The position numbers and the translations under genes are program-made. Positions 34,789 to 47,641 of a stretch of 64,000 bases of DNA are shown piece after piece. The notes under the pieces were generated by a model. That model ran no database searches. It was given only the letters and a program-made list of their open reading frames with translations, and was not told where the DNA came from. The stretch comes from Pseudomonadota bacterium (lineage in GTDB: Bacteria; Pseudomonadota; Gammaproteobacteria; Burkholderiales; Burkholderiaceae_C), in the NCBI GenBank assembly GCA_022566735.1, contig JADFIG010000010.1:1-64000 (forward strand). The letters are read 5' to 3'. Position 1 is the stretch's first letter, and each line of letters begins with the position of its first letter.

Positions 34789-35478
34789 TCAGCGGTGCTG
34801 CGCAGGCGCAGCCTCGGCCACGCGCGTGCCCGCCAGCAGGCCGTCGGCCGCCTTCCAGCCGCGCCAGGCGGCCGTGACCATGTTGGGATACTCGGCACGC
34901 CCGCGGCTGCCGTTGTAGCGGCCCAGGGCCAGGAACAGGTTGCCCCGCTCGATGTCGAGGTAGTGGCGCAGGATCACGCAGCCAAAACGCAGGTTCGTCT
35001 GCATGTGGAAGAGGCTGCTGGCGTCACCGTTGCCGATGCTGCGCGACCAGAAGGGCATGACCTGCATGTAGCCCCGCGCACCCACCGAGGAGATGGCGTA
35101 CTTGCGGAACCCGCTCTCCACCTGCACCAGGCCGAGCACCAGGCTGGGCTCCAGGCCGGCGCGTCTGGCTTCGTAGCACACCGTGGTCAGGAACTCGCGG
35201 CGCACCAGTTCGTCCGGCTTGCGCTTGAACAAGCCGGCCTCCAGGGCCAGGGCCCAGCGCTCGCACTGTTGTTGCTGGGTGTCGTCGGCGAAGCTGAGCG
35301 CCGGCGCGCTGCGCCCGATGGCCGCCGACAGCGCGGTGCGCACCGAGTCGGCCAGGGGCTCTTCGACCTGCGCACCCGCCCAGGCGGCACCGTGGGCCAG
35401 CAGCCCCAGGCCCGAGGCCAGGCACAGCAGGAGGCGAGCGGACAGGCGAGCGGACAGGCGCGACAAAGACGAATCCAT
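34789..35478 (-). CDS. Lytic transglycosylase (SLT domain) protein
   Basis: 229 residues with a signal peptide (LLLCLASGLGLLAHGAAWAG). The SLT domain has catalytic Glu in GLVQVESGFRKYAISSVGAR followed by GYMQVMPFW, then LGRYNGSRGRAEYP. It cleaves peptidoglycan glycan strands with 1,6-anhydro product formation. The protein is short and has no LysM or membrane anchor. It lies 31 bases downstream of proS on the same strand. Confidence 0.9.
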   Translation of the reverse strand: MDSSLSRLSARLSARLLLCLASGLGLLAHGAAWAGAQVEEPLADSVRTALSAAIGRSAPALSFADDTQQQQCERWALALEAGLFKRKPDELVRREFLTTVCYEARRAGLEPSLVLGLVQVESGFRKYAISSVGARGYMQVMPFWSRSIGNGDASSLFHMQTNLRFGCVILRHYLDIERGNLFLALGRYNGSRGRAEYPNMVTAAWRGWKAADGLLAGTRVAEAAPAQHR

Positions 35479-35509
35479 GGTGCGCTACCTTAGCGCAACT
35501 GGATGACAG

Positions 35510-37288
35510 TCATCCCACGATCTGCAGGCGAGACAGCAGGTGGTTCAGGACTTCCGTCACGGGCACCTTGGCCGCTTCGGCATCCTGGCGGCCCTGGACC
35601 TCGGCCAGGCCTTCCTTCAGGCCCTTGTCGCCGAACACCACGCGGTGCGGCACGCCGATCAGCTCCCAGTCGGCGAACATGGCGCCGGGGCGCTCGCCGC
35701 GGTCGTCCAGGATCACGTCCACGCCCTTGGCCAGCAGTTGCGCGTGCAGTTCGTCGGCGGCGGCCTTGACGGCCTCGGAGCGGTCGTAGCCCACCGGGCA
35801 GATCACCACGGTGAAGGGCGCGATGGCGTCCGGCCAGACGATGCCGCGCTCGTCGTGGCGCTGCTCGATGGCCGCGCCCAGGATGCGGGTGACGCCGATG
35901 CCGTAGCAGCCCATCTCGAAGTGCTTGGGTTTGCCGTCCACGTCCAGGAAGGTCGCGTTCATGGCCTTGGAGTACTTGGTGCCCAGGTAGAACACGTGGC
36001 CGACCTCGATGCCGCGCTGGATGGCCAGCACACCCTGGCCGTCCGGCGAGGGGTCGCCTTCGACGACGTTGCGGATGTCGGCGATCAGGTCGGGCTCGGG
36101 CAGGTCACGGCCCCAGTTCACACCGCGGATGTGGAAGCCTTCCTCGTTGGCACCGCAGACCCAGTCGGCCATGTTGGCCACCGTGCGGTCGGCAATGACC
36201 TTGACGGGCTGCTGCAAGTTGACCGGGCCGAGGTAGCCCGGCTTGGTGCCGAAGTGCGCGACGATTTCCTTTTCGGTGGCGAAGCGGAAGCCGGCCTTCA
36301 AGCCCGTGGTCTGGCCCGTGGCATCGGTCAGTTCGACCTTGCCTGCCTTGACTTCGTTGAGCTCGTGGTCGCCGCGCACCAGCAGCAGCCAGACCGTGCT
36401 CTTGACGATCTCACCGGCTTCGTTGGTCTCGTCGGTGGCCAGCACCAGGGACTTGACGGTCTGCGACAGCGGCAGGTCCAGCAGCTCGGCCACCTCGGGG
36501 CAGGTGCTCTTGCCCGGCGTGGCGACCTTTTCCATGGCCTGCGAGGCCGCACCGCGTTGCGCGATCAGGGCCACGGCTTCGGCCAGCTCGATGTTGGCGG
36601 CGTAGTCGCTGGTCGGGCAATAGACGATGGCGTCTTCGCCGGTGTCGGCGATCACCTGGAACTCGTGCGAGCGGTCACCGCCGATGGCGCCGGTGTCGGC
36701 GGCCACGGCGCGGAACTGCAGGCCCAGGCGCTCGAAGATGCGGGTGTAGGCGGCGTACATGCCGTCGTAGGTCTTGCCCGCGCTCTCGACGTCACGGTCG
36801 AAGGAGTAGGCGTCCTTCATCGTGAACTCGCGGCCGCGCATGATGCCGAAGCGGGGGCGACGCTCGTCGCGGAACTTGGTCTGGATCTGGTAGAAATTCT
36901 TGGGCAGCTGGCGGTAGCTGCGCAGCTCCTGGCGCGCGATGTCGGTGACGACTTCTTCGGCGGTCGGCTGGATGACGAAGTCGCGGTCGTGGCGGTCCTT
37001 GAAGCGCAGCAACTCGTCGCCCATCTTCTCGAAGCGACCGGTCTCCTGCCACAGTTCGGCCGGCTGCACCACGGGCATGACGAGCTCGACGCAACCCGCC
37101 TTGTTCAGCTCCTCGCGGATGATGTTCTCGACCTTGCGGATGGTCCGCAGGCCCATGGGCATGTAGTTGTACAGGCCCGCGCCCAGCTTCTTGATCAAGC
37201 CCGCGCGCGTCATCAGCTTGTGGCTGACGATCTCTGCGTCGGCAGGGGCTTCCTTGAGGGTGGAGATGAAGAACTGAGAAGCTTTCAT
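35510..37288 (-). CDS. proS: Prolyl-tRNA synthetase
   Basis: 592 residues of the bacterial type with an insertion (editing) domain. Class II motifs are [40 protein letters not shown] (motif 2) and [14 protein letters not shown] (motif 3). The INS domain lies between about 225 and 395. The C-terminal anticodon-binding domain includes [18 protein letters not shown]. The ATG at 37288 is fixed by [19 protein letters not shown]. It is divergent from rppH with about 110 bases between. Confidence 0.96.
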   Translation of the reverse strand: MKASQFFISTLKEAPADAEIVSHKLMTRAGLIKKLGAGLYNYMPMGLRTIRKVENIIREELNKAGCVELVMPVVQPAELWQETGRFEKMGDELLRFKDRHDRDFVIQPTAEEVVTDIARQELRSYRQLPKNFYQIQTKFRDERRPRFGIMRGREFTMKDAYSFDRDVESAGKTYDGMYAAYTRIFERLGLQFRAVAADTGAIGGDRSHEFQVIADTGEDAIVYCPTSDYAANIELAEAVALIAQRGAASQAMEKVATPGKSTCPEVAELLDLPLSQTVKSLVLATDETNEAGEIVKSTVWLLLVRGDHELNEVKAGKVELTDATGQTTGLKAGFRFATEKEIVAHFGTKPGYLGPVNLQQPVKVIADRTVANMADWVCGANEEGFHIRGVNWGRDLPEPDLIADIRNVVEGDPSPDGQGVLAIQRGIEVGHVFYLGTKYSKAMNATFLDVDGKPKHFEMGCYGIGVTRILGAAIEQRHDERGIVWPDAIAPFTVVICPVGYDRSEAVKAAADELHAQLLAKGVDVILDDRGERPGAMFADWELIGVPHRVVFGDKGLKEGLAEVQGRQDAEAAKVPVTEVLNHLLSRLQIVG

Positions 37289-37362
37289 GGCAGAAAAAAA
37301 ATGCACCGCCCAGGTGAGGCCTTGACAAACGCCGCAGGGAGCTAGGCGTTTCGGCTCAGGGG

Positions 37363-37371
37363 TGCAATAAT
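37363..37371 (+). promoter_or_regulatory. Putative extended -10 promoter of rppH
   Basis: TGC-AATAAT is an extended -10 element 28 bases before the rppH ATG at 37400. No good -35 lies at the matching distance; a TTGACA at 37322-37327 is too far upstream to pair with it. Confidence 0.4.
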
Positions 37372-37399
37372 GAAACCAGTTGAAAATTTGGAGTTGATT

Positions 37400-37981
37400 A
37401 TGCTCGACCGGGAAGGCTTTCGCCCCAACGTCGGCATCATCCTGCTCAACCATCGGAACCAGGTATTCTGGGGCAAGCGCATCCGCACCCACTCCTGGCA
37501 GTTCCCGCAAGGCGGCATCAAGCATGGTGAGTCGCCCGAGCAGGCGATGTTCCGCGAGCTCCACGAGGAAGTGGGCTTGCTGCCCGACCACGTGCGCATC
37601 GTGGCGCGCACGCGCGACTGGCTGCGCTACGAGGTGCCCATGCACTTCATCCGCAAGGACGCGCGTGGCCACTACAAAGGCCAGAAGCAGATCTGGTTCC
37701 TGCTGCAGCTCACCGGGCGTGACTGCGACATGAACCTGCGCGCCACCAGCCATCCCGAGTTCGATGCCTGGCGCTGGCACGAGTACTGGGTGCCGCTGGA
37801 AACCGTCATCGAGTTCAAGCGCGATGTCTACCAGCTGGCGCTGTCCGAACTCGCCCGCTTCCTGCCGCGGCCTCAGGGCCAGCCCAACCGCTTCCTGCGC
37901 GGCGGCTTGCGGGGCGTGACCCGCCGCGATGCCGAAACCAGCCTGGAAGGCAGCGCGGACGGCAGCGGCTCCCACCTCTGA
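37400..37981 (+). CDS. rppH: RNA pyrophosphohydrolase
   Basis: 193 residues. It opens [20 protein letters not shown] and [20 protein letters not shown], and the Nudix box [17 protein letters not shown] is complete. It removes pyrophosphate from triphosphorylated 5' ends of RNA and starts RNase E decay. The ATG at 37400 is chosen because GGAG lies six bases upstream and homology starts there; an ATG ten codons earlier lacks a ribosome site. The Arg-rich C-terminal tail is usual in Burkholderiales. Confidence 0.95.
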   Translation: MLDREGFRPNVGIILLNHRNQVFWGKRIRTHSWQFPQGGIKHGESPEQAMFRELHEEVGLLPDHVRIVARTRDWLRYEVPMHFIRKDARGHYKGQKQIWFLLQLTGRDCDMNLRATSHPEFDAWRWHEYWVPLETVIEFKRDVYQLALSELARFLPRPQGQPNRFLRGGLRGVTRRDAETSLEGSADGSGSHL

Positions 37982-38030
37982 CTTGCCGACCTGAGTTCGT
38001 CGACCTGACTGCGCGGACGCCAGCACGACC

Positions 38031-38052
38031 AAGGGCTCCCGAGGGAGCCCTT
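38031..38052. terminator. Bidirectional hairpin between rppH and the solute-binding protein gene
   Basis: AAGGGCTCCC-GA-GGGAGCCCTT is a perfect inverted repeat located between two convergent genes, flanked by short A/T ends. It probably terminates both transcripts. Confidence 0.6.
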
Positions 38053-38102
38053 GTCACATCGCCAGCTCACGTCACTGGCTCAGCTCAGCGAGCCACGGCG
38101 CC

Positions 38103-39167
38103 TCACTCGATCTCGGTCTTCGAGGCGCACTCCGCGTCCGAAGGGTTGATGCTGCAGCGCGCGCGCTTGATGATGTTCAGGCCCTGCTTGTTGTAGAGGC
38201 CCTGCTTGGCGATCTCGATGCGCGACTCGCGGAACATCAGCACGTACTTCGGCACGGCGTCGACAGGCAGCTCTTCCCAGAGGTTGGCGGGAATGCCGTT
38301 CTCGGCGATCTTGATGAGGCGCAGGGCGTTGTCGAACTTGCTCAGCCAGTACTGGCGCGAAGCCTCACCGAAGCCTTCGGGGAATTTGGTCTTGTTGACG
38401 ACCATCTGCACCGTCGGGATCAGGATGGGCAGGCGGCCGATGCCACCGGTCTTGCCAATGCCTTTGTAGAGCTCAAAAGGCTTGAAGGCCACGGCCGGCA
38501 GGGTCACCATGTCGACGAAGCCGTTGTTGAACTTCGGGCCGATGTTGGTCACGTCCACCGACACGGGTTGCGCACCGATGCGCTGGATCATCATGCCCTG
38601 GGCCTTGTCGTAGTCGAAGGCCGCGATCTTCTTGCCCGACAGGGCTTCGACCGAGTTCATCTTGCGGTCGCGCACCATGGGGTAGGCCGCGCCCAGCGGG
38701 AAGATGCCGGCGACCTCGAAGTTGCCCTCGACCATCAGCTTGCTGGCCTTGGGGTCGGCGAAAACCTGGATGACCTTGCGCACGACCTCGTAGCTGGCGT
38801 CGATGTCGACCTTGCCGCCCTTGACGATGGTGGTCGAGCCGATGCTGTCCAGCGAGCCGGCCAGCTGGTTGAACTGGCGGGTGCGGAAGGCGGTGGCGAC
38901 GACGCCGTCGCACTGGCCGGCGCGGAAGTCCTCGATGGCCACGCGCTCGTCGACGTAGCTCTTGAGTTCGATGTCGGCGCCGTGCTTCTGCATGGCGATG
39001 GCGTAGTCGGTGGCCTGGGCGTAGACGTCGCCCGTCTTGCCGGCCACGTCCCAGACGCAGACGAGGGTCTTGGCCTGGACGGCGGTGGCGCCCAAGGCGG
39101 CGATCAGGGCAGAGGCAGCCAGGGCCAGCGGCTTGGCGCCAGCCAGGGTGCGGAGGTTCAGGGACAT
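38103..39167 (-). CDS. Putative periplasmic solute-binding protein (DUF6091 family)
   Basis: 354 residues with a signal peptide (LALAASALIAALGATAVQA, cleavage before KTLVCVWD). The mature protein resembles the DUF6091 putative solute-binding family (WDVAGKTGDVYAQATDYAI, VDERVAIEDFRAGQCDGV), with a two-lobed TRAP/ABC-like fold suggested. Four Cys are present, two near the C-terminus (RCSINPSDAEC). The ligand is unknown and no permease gene is adjacent. Such proteins also occur near acyltransferase or RND genes in other genomes. Confidence 0.78.
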   Translation of the reverse strand: MSLNLRTLAGAKPLALAASALIAALGATAVQAKTLVCVWDVAGKTGDVYAQATDYAIAMQKHGADIELKSYVDERVAIEDFRAGQCDGVVATAFRTRQFNQLAGSLDSIGSTTIVKGGKVDIDASYEVVRKVIQVFADPKASKLMVEGNFEVAGIFPLGAAYPMVRDRKMNSVEALSGKKIAAFDYDKAQGMMIQRIGAQPVSVDVTNIGPKFNNGFVDMVTLPAVAFKPFELYKGIGKTGGIGRLPILIPTVQMVVNKTKFPEGFGEASRQYWLSKFDNALRLIKIAENGIPANLWEELPVDAVPKYVLMFRESRIEIAKQGLYNKQGLNIIKRARCSINPSDAECASKTEIE

Positions 39168-39407
39168 GTGGGGCTCCCGGGAGGGTCAGGACGGGTCAGG
39201 GACGAGGGCAAAGGCAGGGGCGAATGCGCCAGCGTGGAACTGCGTTTTTAACGCTTCGCGCCGGGGCCTGCTGGACAGGCAAAACCCTTGGATCACCCAT
39301 CAAGGGGATCCGGTCGCCGAACGCAGGCCGCCATCATGCAGCCAACTGACAACACGCACAGCCTGAATGTCGGGAGATCGCCCCGGGCACACCCGGACCC
39401 TCCCGGC
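39168..39407. other. Intergenic region, nothing recognised
   Basis: 240 bases between the solute-binding protein start and the proB stop. No ORF with homology, no clear terminator hairpin and no repeat was seen. Confidence 0.4.
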
Positions 39408-42067
<2,660 letters not shown>

Positions 42068-42121
42068 TTATCGGCGCTCGCGGCACAGGCCCCCGGCGGC
42101 AAGCCCGGGACCGAGAAAGAC

Positions 42122-42147
42122 AGAAGCCCCGGCGGACCGGGGCTTCT
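42122..42147. terminator. Perfect hairpin between obgE and rpmA
   Basis: AGAAGCCCCGG, loop CGGA, CCGGGGCTTCT: an 11-pair stem between rpmA and obgE, read leftward. The following bases (TGTCTTTCTC) are only moderately T-rich, so it may be partial attenuation that lowers obgE relative to the ribosomal genes, or an RNA-processing site. Confidence 0.55.
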
Positions 42148-42197
42148 GAGGGCTGGCGCGGCTGCCAAACAGCCTGCGGCCAGCGGGATGCCGAGCG

Positions 42198-42455
42198 TCA
42201 CACCGGGGTGACGATCACGGTCTTGCGGTTCAGCGCGCCCTTGGTGGCGAAGGACACGGTGCCATCGACCAGTGCGAACAGGCTGTGGTCACGGCCCATG
42301 CCGACGTTGGGACCAGCGTGGAAGCGGGTGCCGCGTTGACGAACGATGATCGAGCCAGCGGGGATCACTTGACCGCCGTAGACCTTCACACCCAGCATCT
42401 TCGGTTGCGAGTCACGGCCGTTCCGCGTGGAACCGCCGCCTTTTTTCTGTGCCAT
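42198..42455 (-). CDS. rpmA: 50S ribosomal protein L27
   Basis: 85 residues, complete. It opens [19 protein letters not shown] and has [19 protein letters not shown], both diagnostic. L27 lies near the peptidyl transferase centre. The Met is directly followed by the mature tail without the cleaved extension seen in Firmicutes. It lies 45 bases after rplU. Confidence 0.97.
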   Translation of the reverse strand: MAQKKGGGSTRNGRDSQPKMLGVKVYGGQVIPAGSIIVRQRGTRFHAGPNVGMGRDHSLFALVDGTVSFATKGALNRKTVIVTPV

Positions 42456-42500
42456 GGATCTGCTCCTTGGTGACTGAAGTTAGACGATGAAGGCGCGAGA

Positions 42501-42812
42501 TCAGGCGTTCACGGCGCTGATTTCCAGCTCGGTGAAGTTCTGACGGTGACCTTGGCGCTTCTGATAGTGCTTGCGACGGCGCATCTTGAAGATGCGGACC
42601 TTGTCGTGACGGCCGTGGGACACCACGGTTGCCTTGACAGTTGCGCCAGCCACCAGGGGCGTGCCAACCTTGAGTTCAGCGCCGGAGCCGACTGCCAGAA
42701 CCTGGTCGATCACGATCTCTTGGCCAACGTCCGCAGCAATCTGTTCTACTTTGATTTTCTCGCCGGCAGCAACCTTGTATTGCTTACCACCGGTTTTTAT
42801 GACCGCGTACAT
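42501..42812 (-). CDS. rplU: 50S ribosomal protein L21
   Basis: 103 residues. [20 protein letters not shown] and [16 protein letters not shown] are diagnostic. L21 binds 23S rRNA in the large subunit. It is first in the leftward rplU-rpmA-obgE-proB cluster. Its leader is the 85-base gap to the patatin gene; no particular leader structure was resolved. Confidence 0.97.
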   Translation of the reverse strand: MYAVIKTGGKQYKVAAGEKIKVEQIAADVGQEIVIDQVLAVGSGAELKVGTPLVAGATVKATVVSHGRHDKVRIFKMRRRKHYQKRQGHRQNFTELEISAVNA

Positions 42813-42897
42813 GTTGAGACCTTTCGGAAAAAAGAGCTTAATCCGCCCGGGAAACCCAAAGCGAAGCTCTCCATTCTAGCCTGTTTTGCCAGGCGGG

Positions 42898-44139
42898 TCA
42901 AGTCTGGTGGGCGTCGACGGCCTTGTCCTCGGTTTCGGAACTCAGGGCGCCCTGCCCCCAGCCGAAGAAGCGCTCCACCTCCTCGCGCTTGGCCATGGCG
43001 TCGGTGAAACCCAGGTGGATGAGCTCGCGCGTGAACGAGGACTCGAACAGCAGGTAGCTGGCCAGGGCGGTGCCCCGCGCCGTTTTGCCGCGCCCGTACA
43101 CGCCGACGGCACGCAGCATGGCGCGCACGGCGGGCGGCAGCGCCCACAGGTGGCGCGCGGCGATGTCGTCGATGCGCTGGCTGGGCGCGATCACCAGGAT
43201 CTCCACCGGACGCAGCGGCGTGAGCGTGCGCTGCTCGGGCGTCAGCAGGCTGAGCGTGTGGTTGACGCGCTGCATGCGTTCGATGTCCACCGTCAGCGCG
43301 TCCAGGAAGATGCTGGACATGGCGTGGCCGGCGATCTGCGCGAGGTTCGGGTACTCGACCACGGCCTGGCGTGGCGCGGGAGGTTCGTGCAGGCGCCCCG
43401 CCCCGATCACCAGGATGCGGTCGGCGCCCAGGTGGATGGCCGGCGAGATCGGCGCGGCCTGGCGCATGGAGCCATCGCCCAGGTAGTGGACTCGGTCATG
43501 GACGTTGAGCTGGACCGCCGGGAAGACGAAGGGGATGGCCGCCGAGGCCAGCAGGTGATCCAGCCCGAGGCGGTCGCGCACGCTGATGCGCTGAGAACGC
43601 GCCCAGGGCGCGATCCGCTCGGCGCTGTCATAGAAGGTGACGTGCTCGCCGGTGGTGTAGCTCGACGCCGTCACGGCCACCGCGTCGAGGTGGCCCTCGG
43701 CCATCAACTGCGGCAGGCGCTCGGTGTGGATGAGGCCAGGCAGCAGGTCGTGCAGCGGGTCGTTGTCCAGCAGCGAACGCGGCCTCGCCCGCCGCCAGCG
43801 CGCCACGGCCCAGCCCAGCGAGAACAGCGTCAGCCACTGTGCGCCGCTGCGGATCATCCCGAAGGAGTCGGAGCGGTAGACCTGCTCGGTGCGGAAGTCG
43901 CGCCAGACCTCGACCATGGTGCGCAGGGCCAGGTCGTAGTGGTCGGCCCCGCTGGCCAGGGCCATGCCGTTGAGCGCACCGGCCGAGGTGCCGCAGATGA
44001 TGCGAAACGGGCTGCTGCGGCGCTTTTCACCCGCGTCGCGGCGGATGAGCTGCAAGGCCTGCAGCACCCCCACCTGGTAGGCAGCGCGCGCGCCACCGCC
44101 GGTGAGGATGAGTGCGGTCTTGCCCGGCGCGTTCACCAC
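42898..44139 (-). CDS. Patatin-like phospholipase
   Basis: 413 residues. The oxyanion motif [18 protein letters not shown] and nucleophile GTSAG (S52) are present, and the catalytic Asp is in YLGDGSMRQ. These serine/aspartate acyl hydrolases cleave phospholipids or acyl esters; the substrate is not known. It has no signal peptide. Its start overlaps the end of the LOG-family gene by seven bases, so the two are coupled. Confidence 0.9.
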   Translation of the reverse strand: MVNAPGKTALILTGGGARAAYQVGVLQALQLIRRDAGEKRRSSPFRIICGTSAGALNGMALASGADHYDLALRTMVEVWRDFRTEQVYRSDSFGMIRSGAQWLTLFSLGWAVARWRRARPRSLLDNDPLHDLLPGLIHTERLPQLMAEGHLDAVAVTASSYTTGEHVTFYDSAERIAPWARSQRISVRDRLGLDHLLASAAIPFVFPAVQLNVHDRVHYLGDGSMRQAAPISPAIHLGADRILVIGAGRLHEPPAPRQAVVEYPNLAQIAGHAMSSIFLDALTVDIERMQRVNHTLSLLTPEQRTLTPLRPVEILVIAPSQRIDDIAARHLWALPPAVRAMLRAVGVYGRGKTARGTALASYLLFESSFTRELIHLGFTDAMAKREEVERFFGWGQGALSSETEDKAVDAHQT

Positions 44140-45038
44140 CCGCAGCCGATGTCGGCTTCCGGTTGCCCCAGGCCGTAGACCTCGCGCAGGGTGTCCCAGG
44201 CCTCGTCGGCGGTCTCGACGTAGCGGAACAGGTGCACGTCCTCCGGGCTGATCATGCCCGTCTCGACCAGGTGCTCGAAGTTGATGAGCTTCTGCCAGAA
44301 GTCACGCCCGAACAGCAGCACCGGGCGCTTGCGGCACTTGCCGGTCTGGATGAGGGTGAGCGTCTCGAAGAGTTCGTCGAGCGTGCCGAAGCCGCCCGGG
44401 AAGCACACCAGCGCGACCGAGCGCATCAGGAAGTGCATCTTGCGCAGCGCGAAGTAGTGGAACTGGAAGCACAGGCGCGGCGTGATGTAGGGGTTGGGCT
44501 CCTGCTCGTGGGGCAGCACGATGTTCAGGCCCAGGCTCTTGCCGCCGACCTCGTGGGCACCGCGGTTGCCGGCTTCCATCACGCCCGGGCCACCGCCGGT
44601 GACCACGTAGATGGGGTTGTCGAGCTTCGAGGAGTGGTCGGTCACCAGGCTGGCGAAGCGGCGGGCCTCCTCGTAGAAGCGCGACATGTCGACGTGGCGC
44701 TTGGCCGCGCGGATGGCCTGCTCGCGCGCAGAGCCGGGCGGCAGGGCCTCGGCCTCGTCCAGGCGGGCGCGGGCCACGTCGGCAGGCTGGATGCGGGCGC
44801 TGCCGAACACCACGATGGTGGACTCGATGCCTTCCTCGCGCTGCACCATCTCCGGCTTGAGCAGCTCCAGCTGCATGCGCACCGGGCGCAGGTCGGCATT
44901 GAGCAGGAAGTCGGTGTCGGTGAAGGCGAGTTCGTAGCTGCTCTCGGGGCCGCTGTAGAGGCCCGTCTTGCCGGCGAACTTGACGTCCTGGCCGGCGGTG
45001 GGGAAGTTGCGTTCAAGCAGCTCTTTGGGGTTGTTCAT
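44133..45038 (-). CDS. LOG-family / TIGR00730 Rossmann-fold protein (nucleotide 5'-monophosphate nucleosidase-like)
   Basis: 301 residues. The hallmark motifs are [19 protein letters not shown] and [19 protein letters not shown], the PGGxGTxxE active site of LOG phosphoribohydrolases (formerly called lysine decarboxylases). Plant LOG enzymes release cytokinin bases from riboside monophosphates, and bacterial PpnN-like relatives cleave purine monophosphates. The longer N-terminal extension is typical of the proteobacterial group. It is the upstream member of a coupled pair with the patatin gene. Confidence 0.88.
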   Translation of the reverse strand: MNNPKELLERNFPTAGQDVKFAGKTGLYSGPESSYELAFTDTDFLLNADLRPVRMQLELLKPEMVQREEGIESTIVVFGSARIQPADVARARLDEAEALPPGSAREQAIRAAKRHVDMSRFYEEARRFASLVTDHSSKLDNPIYVVTGGGPGVMEAGNRGAHEVGGKSLGLNIVLPHEQEPNPYITPRLCFQFHYFALRKMHFLMRSVALVCFPGGFGTLDELFETLTLIQTGKCRKRPVLLFGRDFWQKLINFEHLVETGMISPEDVHLFRYVETADEAWDTLREVYGLGQPEADIGCGW

Positions 45039-45176
45039 GGCGCAGCGGTGATGGAAGGCGTGGAGGTCAGTATGGCGTCTGCCGCCCCTGGGGCAGGCAG
45101 GGAACAGCGTGGGAACAGCCTGGGAAATCAGGGGGAGTCACAGGCTCGTCTCGCCCAGGCAGGTGCTCGGGTGTCC

Positions 45177-45950
45177 TCAGGCCTTCAAGGCCCGGGCCGT
45201 GCCGCACACCTGGCAGGCCGGGTCATGGCGCACGCGCAGGCGGGTCCAGGACCAGTCGCGGCCGTCCAGCATGAGCAGATGCCCTGCCAGGGACTGGTGC
45301 GGCGCCCCCAGCCCCGCCAGCAGCTTGAGCGCCTCGCCGGCCTGCATCACACCCATCAGGCCGACCACGGGCGCGAACACGCCCAGCAGGGCACAGCGCG
45401 TTTCCTCGGGCGGGACGTCGGGTGGGAAGAGGCAGGCGTAGCAGGGGCTGTCGGCCTGGCGCGGGTCGAACACGCTGATCTGGCCGTCCCAGCGCAGCGC
45501 CGAGGCCGACACCAGCGGCACCCCTGCGGCCCAGGCCTGGCGGTTGACGAGTTGGCGGGTGGCGAAGCTGTCGGTGCAGTCCAGCACCACGTCGGCGCCG
45601 GGCAGGCGTTCGGCCAGCAGGGCGTCATCGGCCGCACGGGCCACCGTTTGCACCTGCACATCGGGGTTGATGCGGCCCATGGCCGTGCGGGCGGAATCGA
45701 CCTTGGGCTGGCCGATGGCTTCGGTGCTGTGCGCGATCTGGCGCTGCAGGTTGGAGAGCTCGACCGTGTCGGGGTCGATCACCGTGATGCGCCCCACCCC
45801 GGCGGAGGCCAGGTAGAGCAGCGCCGGCGCGCCCAGGCCGCCCGCCCCGATGACCACGGCATGGGCGGCCAGCAGGCGCTCCTGGGCGGACTCCGGCCAG
45901 TCGTCCAGCAGCAGGTGCCGGCTGTAGCGCAGTTGCTGGGCGTCGTCCAC
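45177..45950 (-). CDS. moeB: MoeB/ThiF/HesA family adenylyltransferase
   Basis: 257 residues. It opens QLRYSRHLLLDDWPESAQER and has VVIGAGGLGAPALLYLASAG for ATP, SNLQRQIAHSTEAIGQPK, and the zinc pairs CYACLFP and CQVCG. These E1-like enzymes adenylate the C-terminal Gly of MoaD or ThiS. No rhodanese domain is present. moeB is the best guess in this family; thiF function cannot be ruled out. It lies 13 bases downstream of the S41 protease gene. Confidence 0.85.
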   Translation of the reverse strand: MDDAQQLRYSRHLLLDDWPESAQERLLAAHAVVIGAGGLGAPALLYLASAGVGRITVIDPDTVELSNLQRQIAHSTEAIGQPKVDSARTAMGRINPDVQVQTVARAADDALLAERLPGADVVLDCTDSFATRQLVNRQAWAAGVPLVSASALRWDGQISVFDPRQADSPCYACLFPPDVPPEETRCALLGVFAPVVGLMGVMQAGEALKLLAGLGAPHQSLAGHLLMLDGRDWSWTRLRVRHDPACQVCGTARALKA

Positions 45951-45962
45951 GCCGAATCAGGC

Positions 45963-47417
45963 TCAGGGGTTCCTGGCCTCGTCGCCCTTGCCCTCGGCCT
46001 TGCGCTCGGTCATGGTCTTGGAGACCAGCACCGTCTTGCCTTGCAGGCGGTTGAGGGCCTGGCGCAGCGGGAAGTCCTCGGCGCTGCCGAACTCGGGCAG
46101 CGGCTTGGGCGCCTCGTTCTTCTTGCCGTTGGTCTCTTCCAGCTTCTTGATGGCTTCCTCGCGGGCCTTCTCGCGGGCGGCGTCCTTCTCTTCCTTGCCC
46201 TGGCCGCTGGCGATGTGCTTTTCCAGGTCGGCTTCGCGCAGGCGCAGCGCGGCGTAGAGGTTGCCGTCTTCGGACTCGTCCACCATCACGTCGGGCACGA
46301 TGCCCTTGGCCTGGATGGAGCGGCCGCTGGGGGTGTAGTAGCGCGCGGTGGTGATCTTCAGGGCCGTGTCGGCGGTCAGCTGGCGCACGGTCTGCACCGA
46401 GCCCTTGCCGAAGGTCTGGCCGCCCATGATGACGGCGCGCTTGTGGTCCTGCAGGGCGCCGGAGACGATCTCCGAAGCCGAGGCCGAGCCTTCGTTGACC
46501 AGCACCACCAGCGGCACGTTCTTGAGCGCGGCGGGCAGCCGGGCCAGCGGGTCGGCGCCATAGCGGCGCGAGTAGTCTTCGGCGCGGGCCTTGAAGATCT
46601 GCTTGGACTCGGCCAGCTGGCCGTTGGTCGACACCACGGTCACGTCCTTGGGCAGGAAGGCAGCGGACACCGCGATGGCGCCTTCGAGCAGGCCACCCGG
46701 GTCATTGCGCAAATCGAGCACCAGGCCCTTGAGCTTGGGGTCTTCCTTGTAGAGCTTGTCGACCTTGGCGACGAAGTCCTCGACCGTGCGGTCCTGGAAC
46801 TGGCTGATGCGCACCCAGCCGTAGCCCGGCTCGATCATCTTGGCGCGCACGCTCTGCACGCGGATTTCCTCGCGCACGATGGTGACGGGGAAGCTGCGGT
46901 TCTCGGCCTTGCGGAAGATGGTGAGCACGACCTTGGTGTTGGGCTCGCCGCGCATGCGCTTGACGGCCTGGTCCATGGTCAGGCCCTTGACGAAGGTGTC
47001 GTCGATCTTGGTGATCAGGTCGCCCGTCTTGAGGCCGGCGCGGAAAGCCGGCGAGCCTTCGATGGGGGAGACCACCTTGACCAGACCGTCTTCCATGCCG
47101 ATTTCGATGCCCACGCCGACGAATTTGCCGGTCGTGCCTTCGCGGAATTCCTTGAAGGTGGTTTTGTCGAAATACACGGAATGGGGATCGAGGCCCGCGA
47201 CCATGCCGCCGATGGCGTCACTGAAGAGTTTCTTTTCATCGACCGGCTCGACGTAATCGGTCTTGATCATGCCGAAGACCGCAGCGAGTTGCTGCATTTC
47301 TTCCAGCGGCAAGGGGGCCACGGCATTGCGCGCAGTGGCGCCGAATTGCATCGTGGTCAGGCCGCCGGCCAGCGCACCCAGCGCGACCCAGCCCGCAATC
47401 TTCAATTTGGAGGTCAT
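45963..47417 (-). CDS. ctpA: S41-family C-terminal processing protease
   Basis: 484 residues. An N-terminal signal or anchor (WVALGALAGGLTTMQF) precedes a PDZ domain (about 95-175, VGVGIEIGMEDG). The catalytic domain has LVLDLRNDPGGLLEGA, the Ser in NEGSASASEIVSGAL (about 311-315) and Lys338 in GGQTFGKGSVQ. The C-terminal 85 residues are charged and coiled-coil like. It degrades or processes periplasmic proteins from their C-termini. The gene normally follows a murein hydrolase activator in proteobacteria; here 47418-47641 upstream holds nothing recognisable. Confidence 0.92.
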   Translation of the reverse strand: MTSKLKIAGWVALGALAGGLTTMQFGATARNAVAPLPLEEMQQLAAVFGMIKTDYVEPVDEKKLFSDAIGGMVAGLDPHSVYFDKTTFKEFREGTTGKFVGVGIEIGMEDGLVKVVSPIEGSPAFRAGLKTGDLITKIDDTFVKGLTMDQAVKRMRGEPNTKVVLTIFRKAENRSFPVTIVREEIRVQSVRAKMIEPGYGWVRISQFQDRTVEDFVAKVDKLYKEDPKLKGLVLDLRNDPGGLLEGAIAVSAAFLPKDVTVVSTNGQLAESKQIFKARAEDYSRRYGADPLARLPAALKNVPLVVLVNEGSASASEIVSGALQDHKRAVIMGGQTFGKGSVQTVRQLTADTALKITTARYYTPSGRSIQAKGIVPDVMVDESEDGNLYAALRLREADLEKHIASGQGKEEKDAAREKAREEAIKKLEETNGKKNEAPKPLPEFGSAEDFPLRQALNRLQGKTVLVSKTMTERKAEGKGDEARNP

Positions 47418-47641
47418 GGCAATCTCAGCCTGTGTTCGACCCGGGGCGCCGGCGCGGGATGCGCAACAGGCCCAGTTTCACTCAATGTGGGATCAGTATA
47501 GGGCGCCACAAGGGCGGTGGCCGCGCAATAAGGCCAGAACTTCCCTGCTGATGTGCGGATTGAAGCGCAGATGCGTCACGCCAGTCGCGAGAAACAGACG
47601 GCCATCTGCCAAGGCAGGCCAGGCCGTGCGGCGCCCGCCAT

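Noticed and set aside
37289..38032. Extended N-terminus for prolyl-tRNA synthetase
   Set aside because: The upstream in-frame sequence is antisense to rppH and unlike any synthetase; homology starts at the Met at 37288.
44112..47501. A 1129-codon plus-strand open frame
   Set aside because: Antisense to the LOG, MoeB and protease genes with clear active-site motifs; compositionally a shadow.
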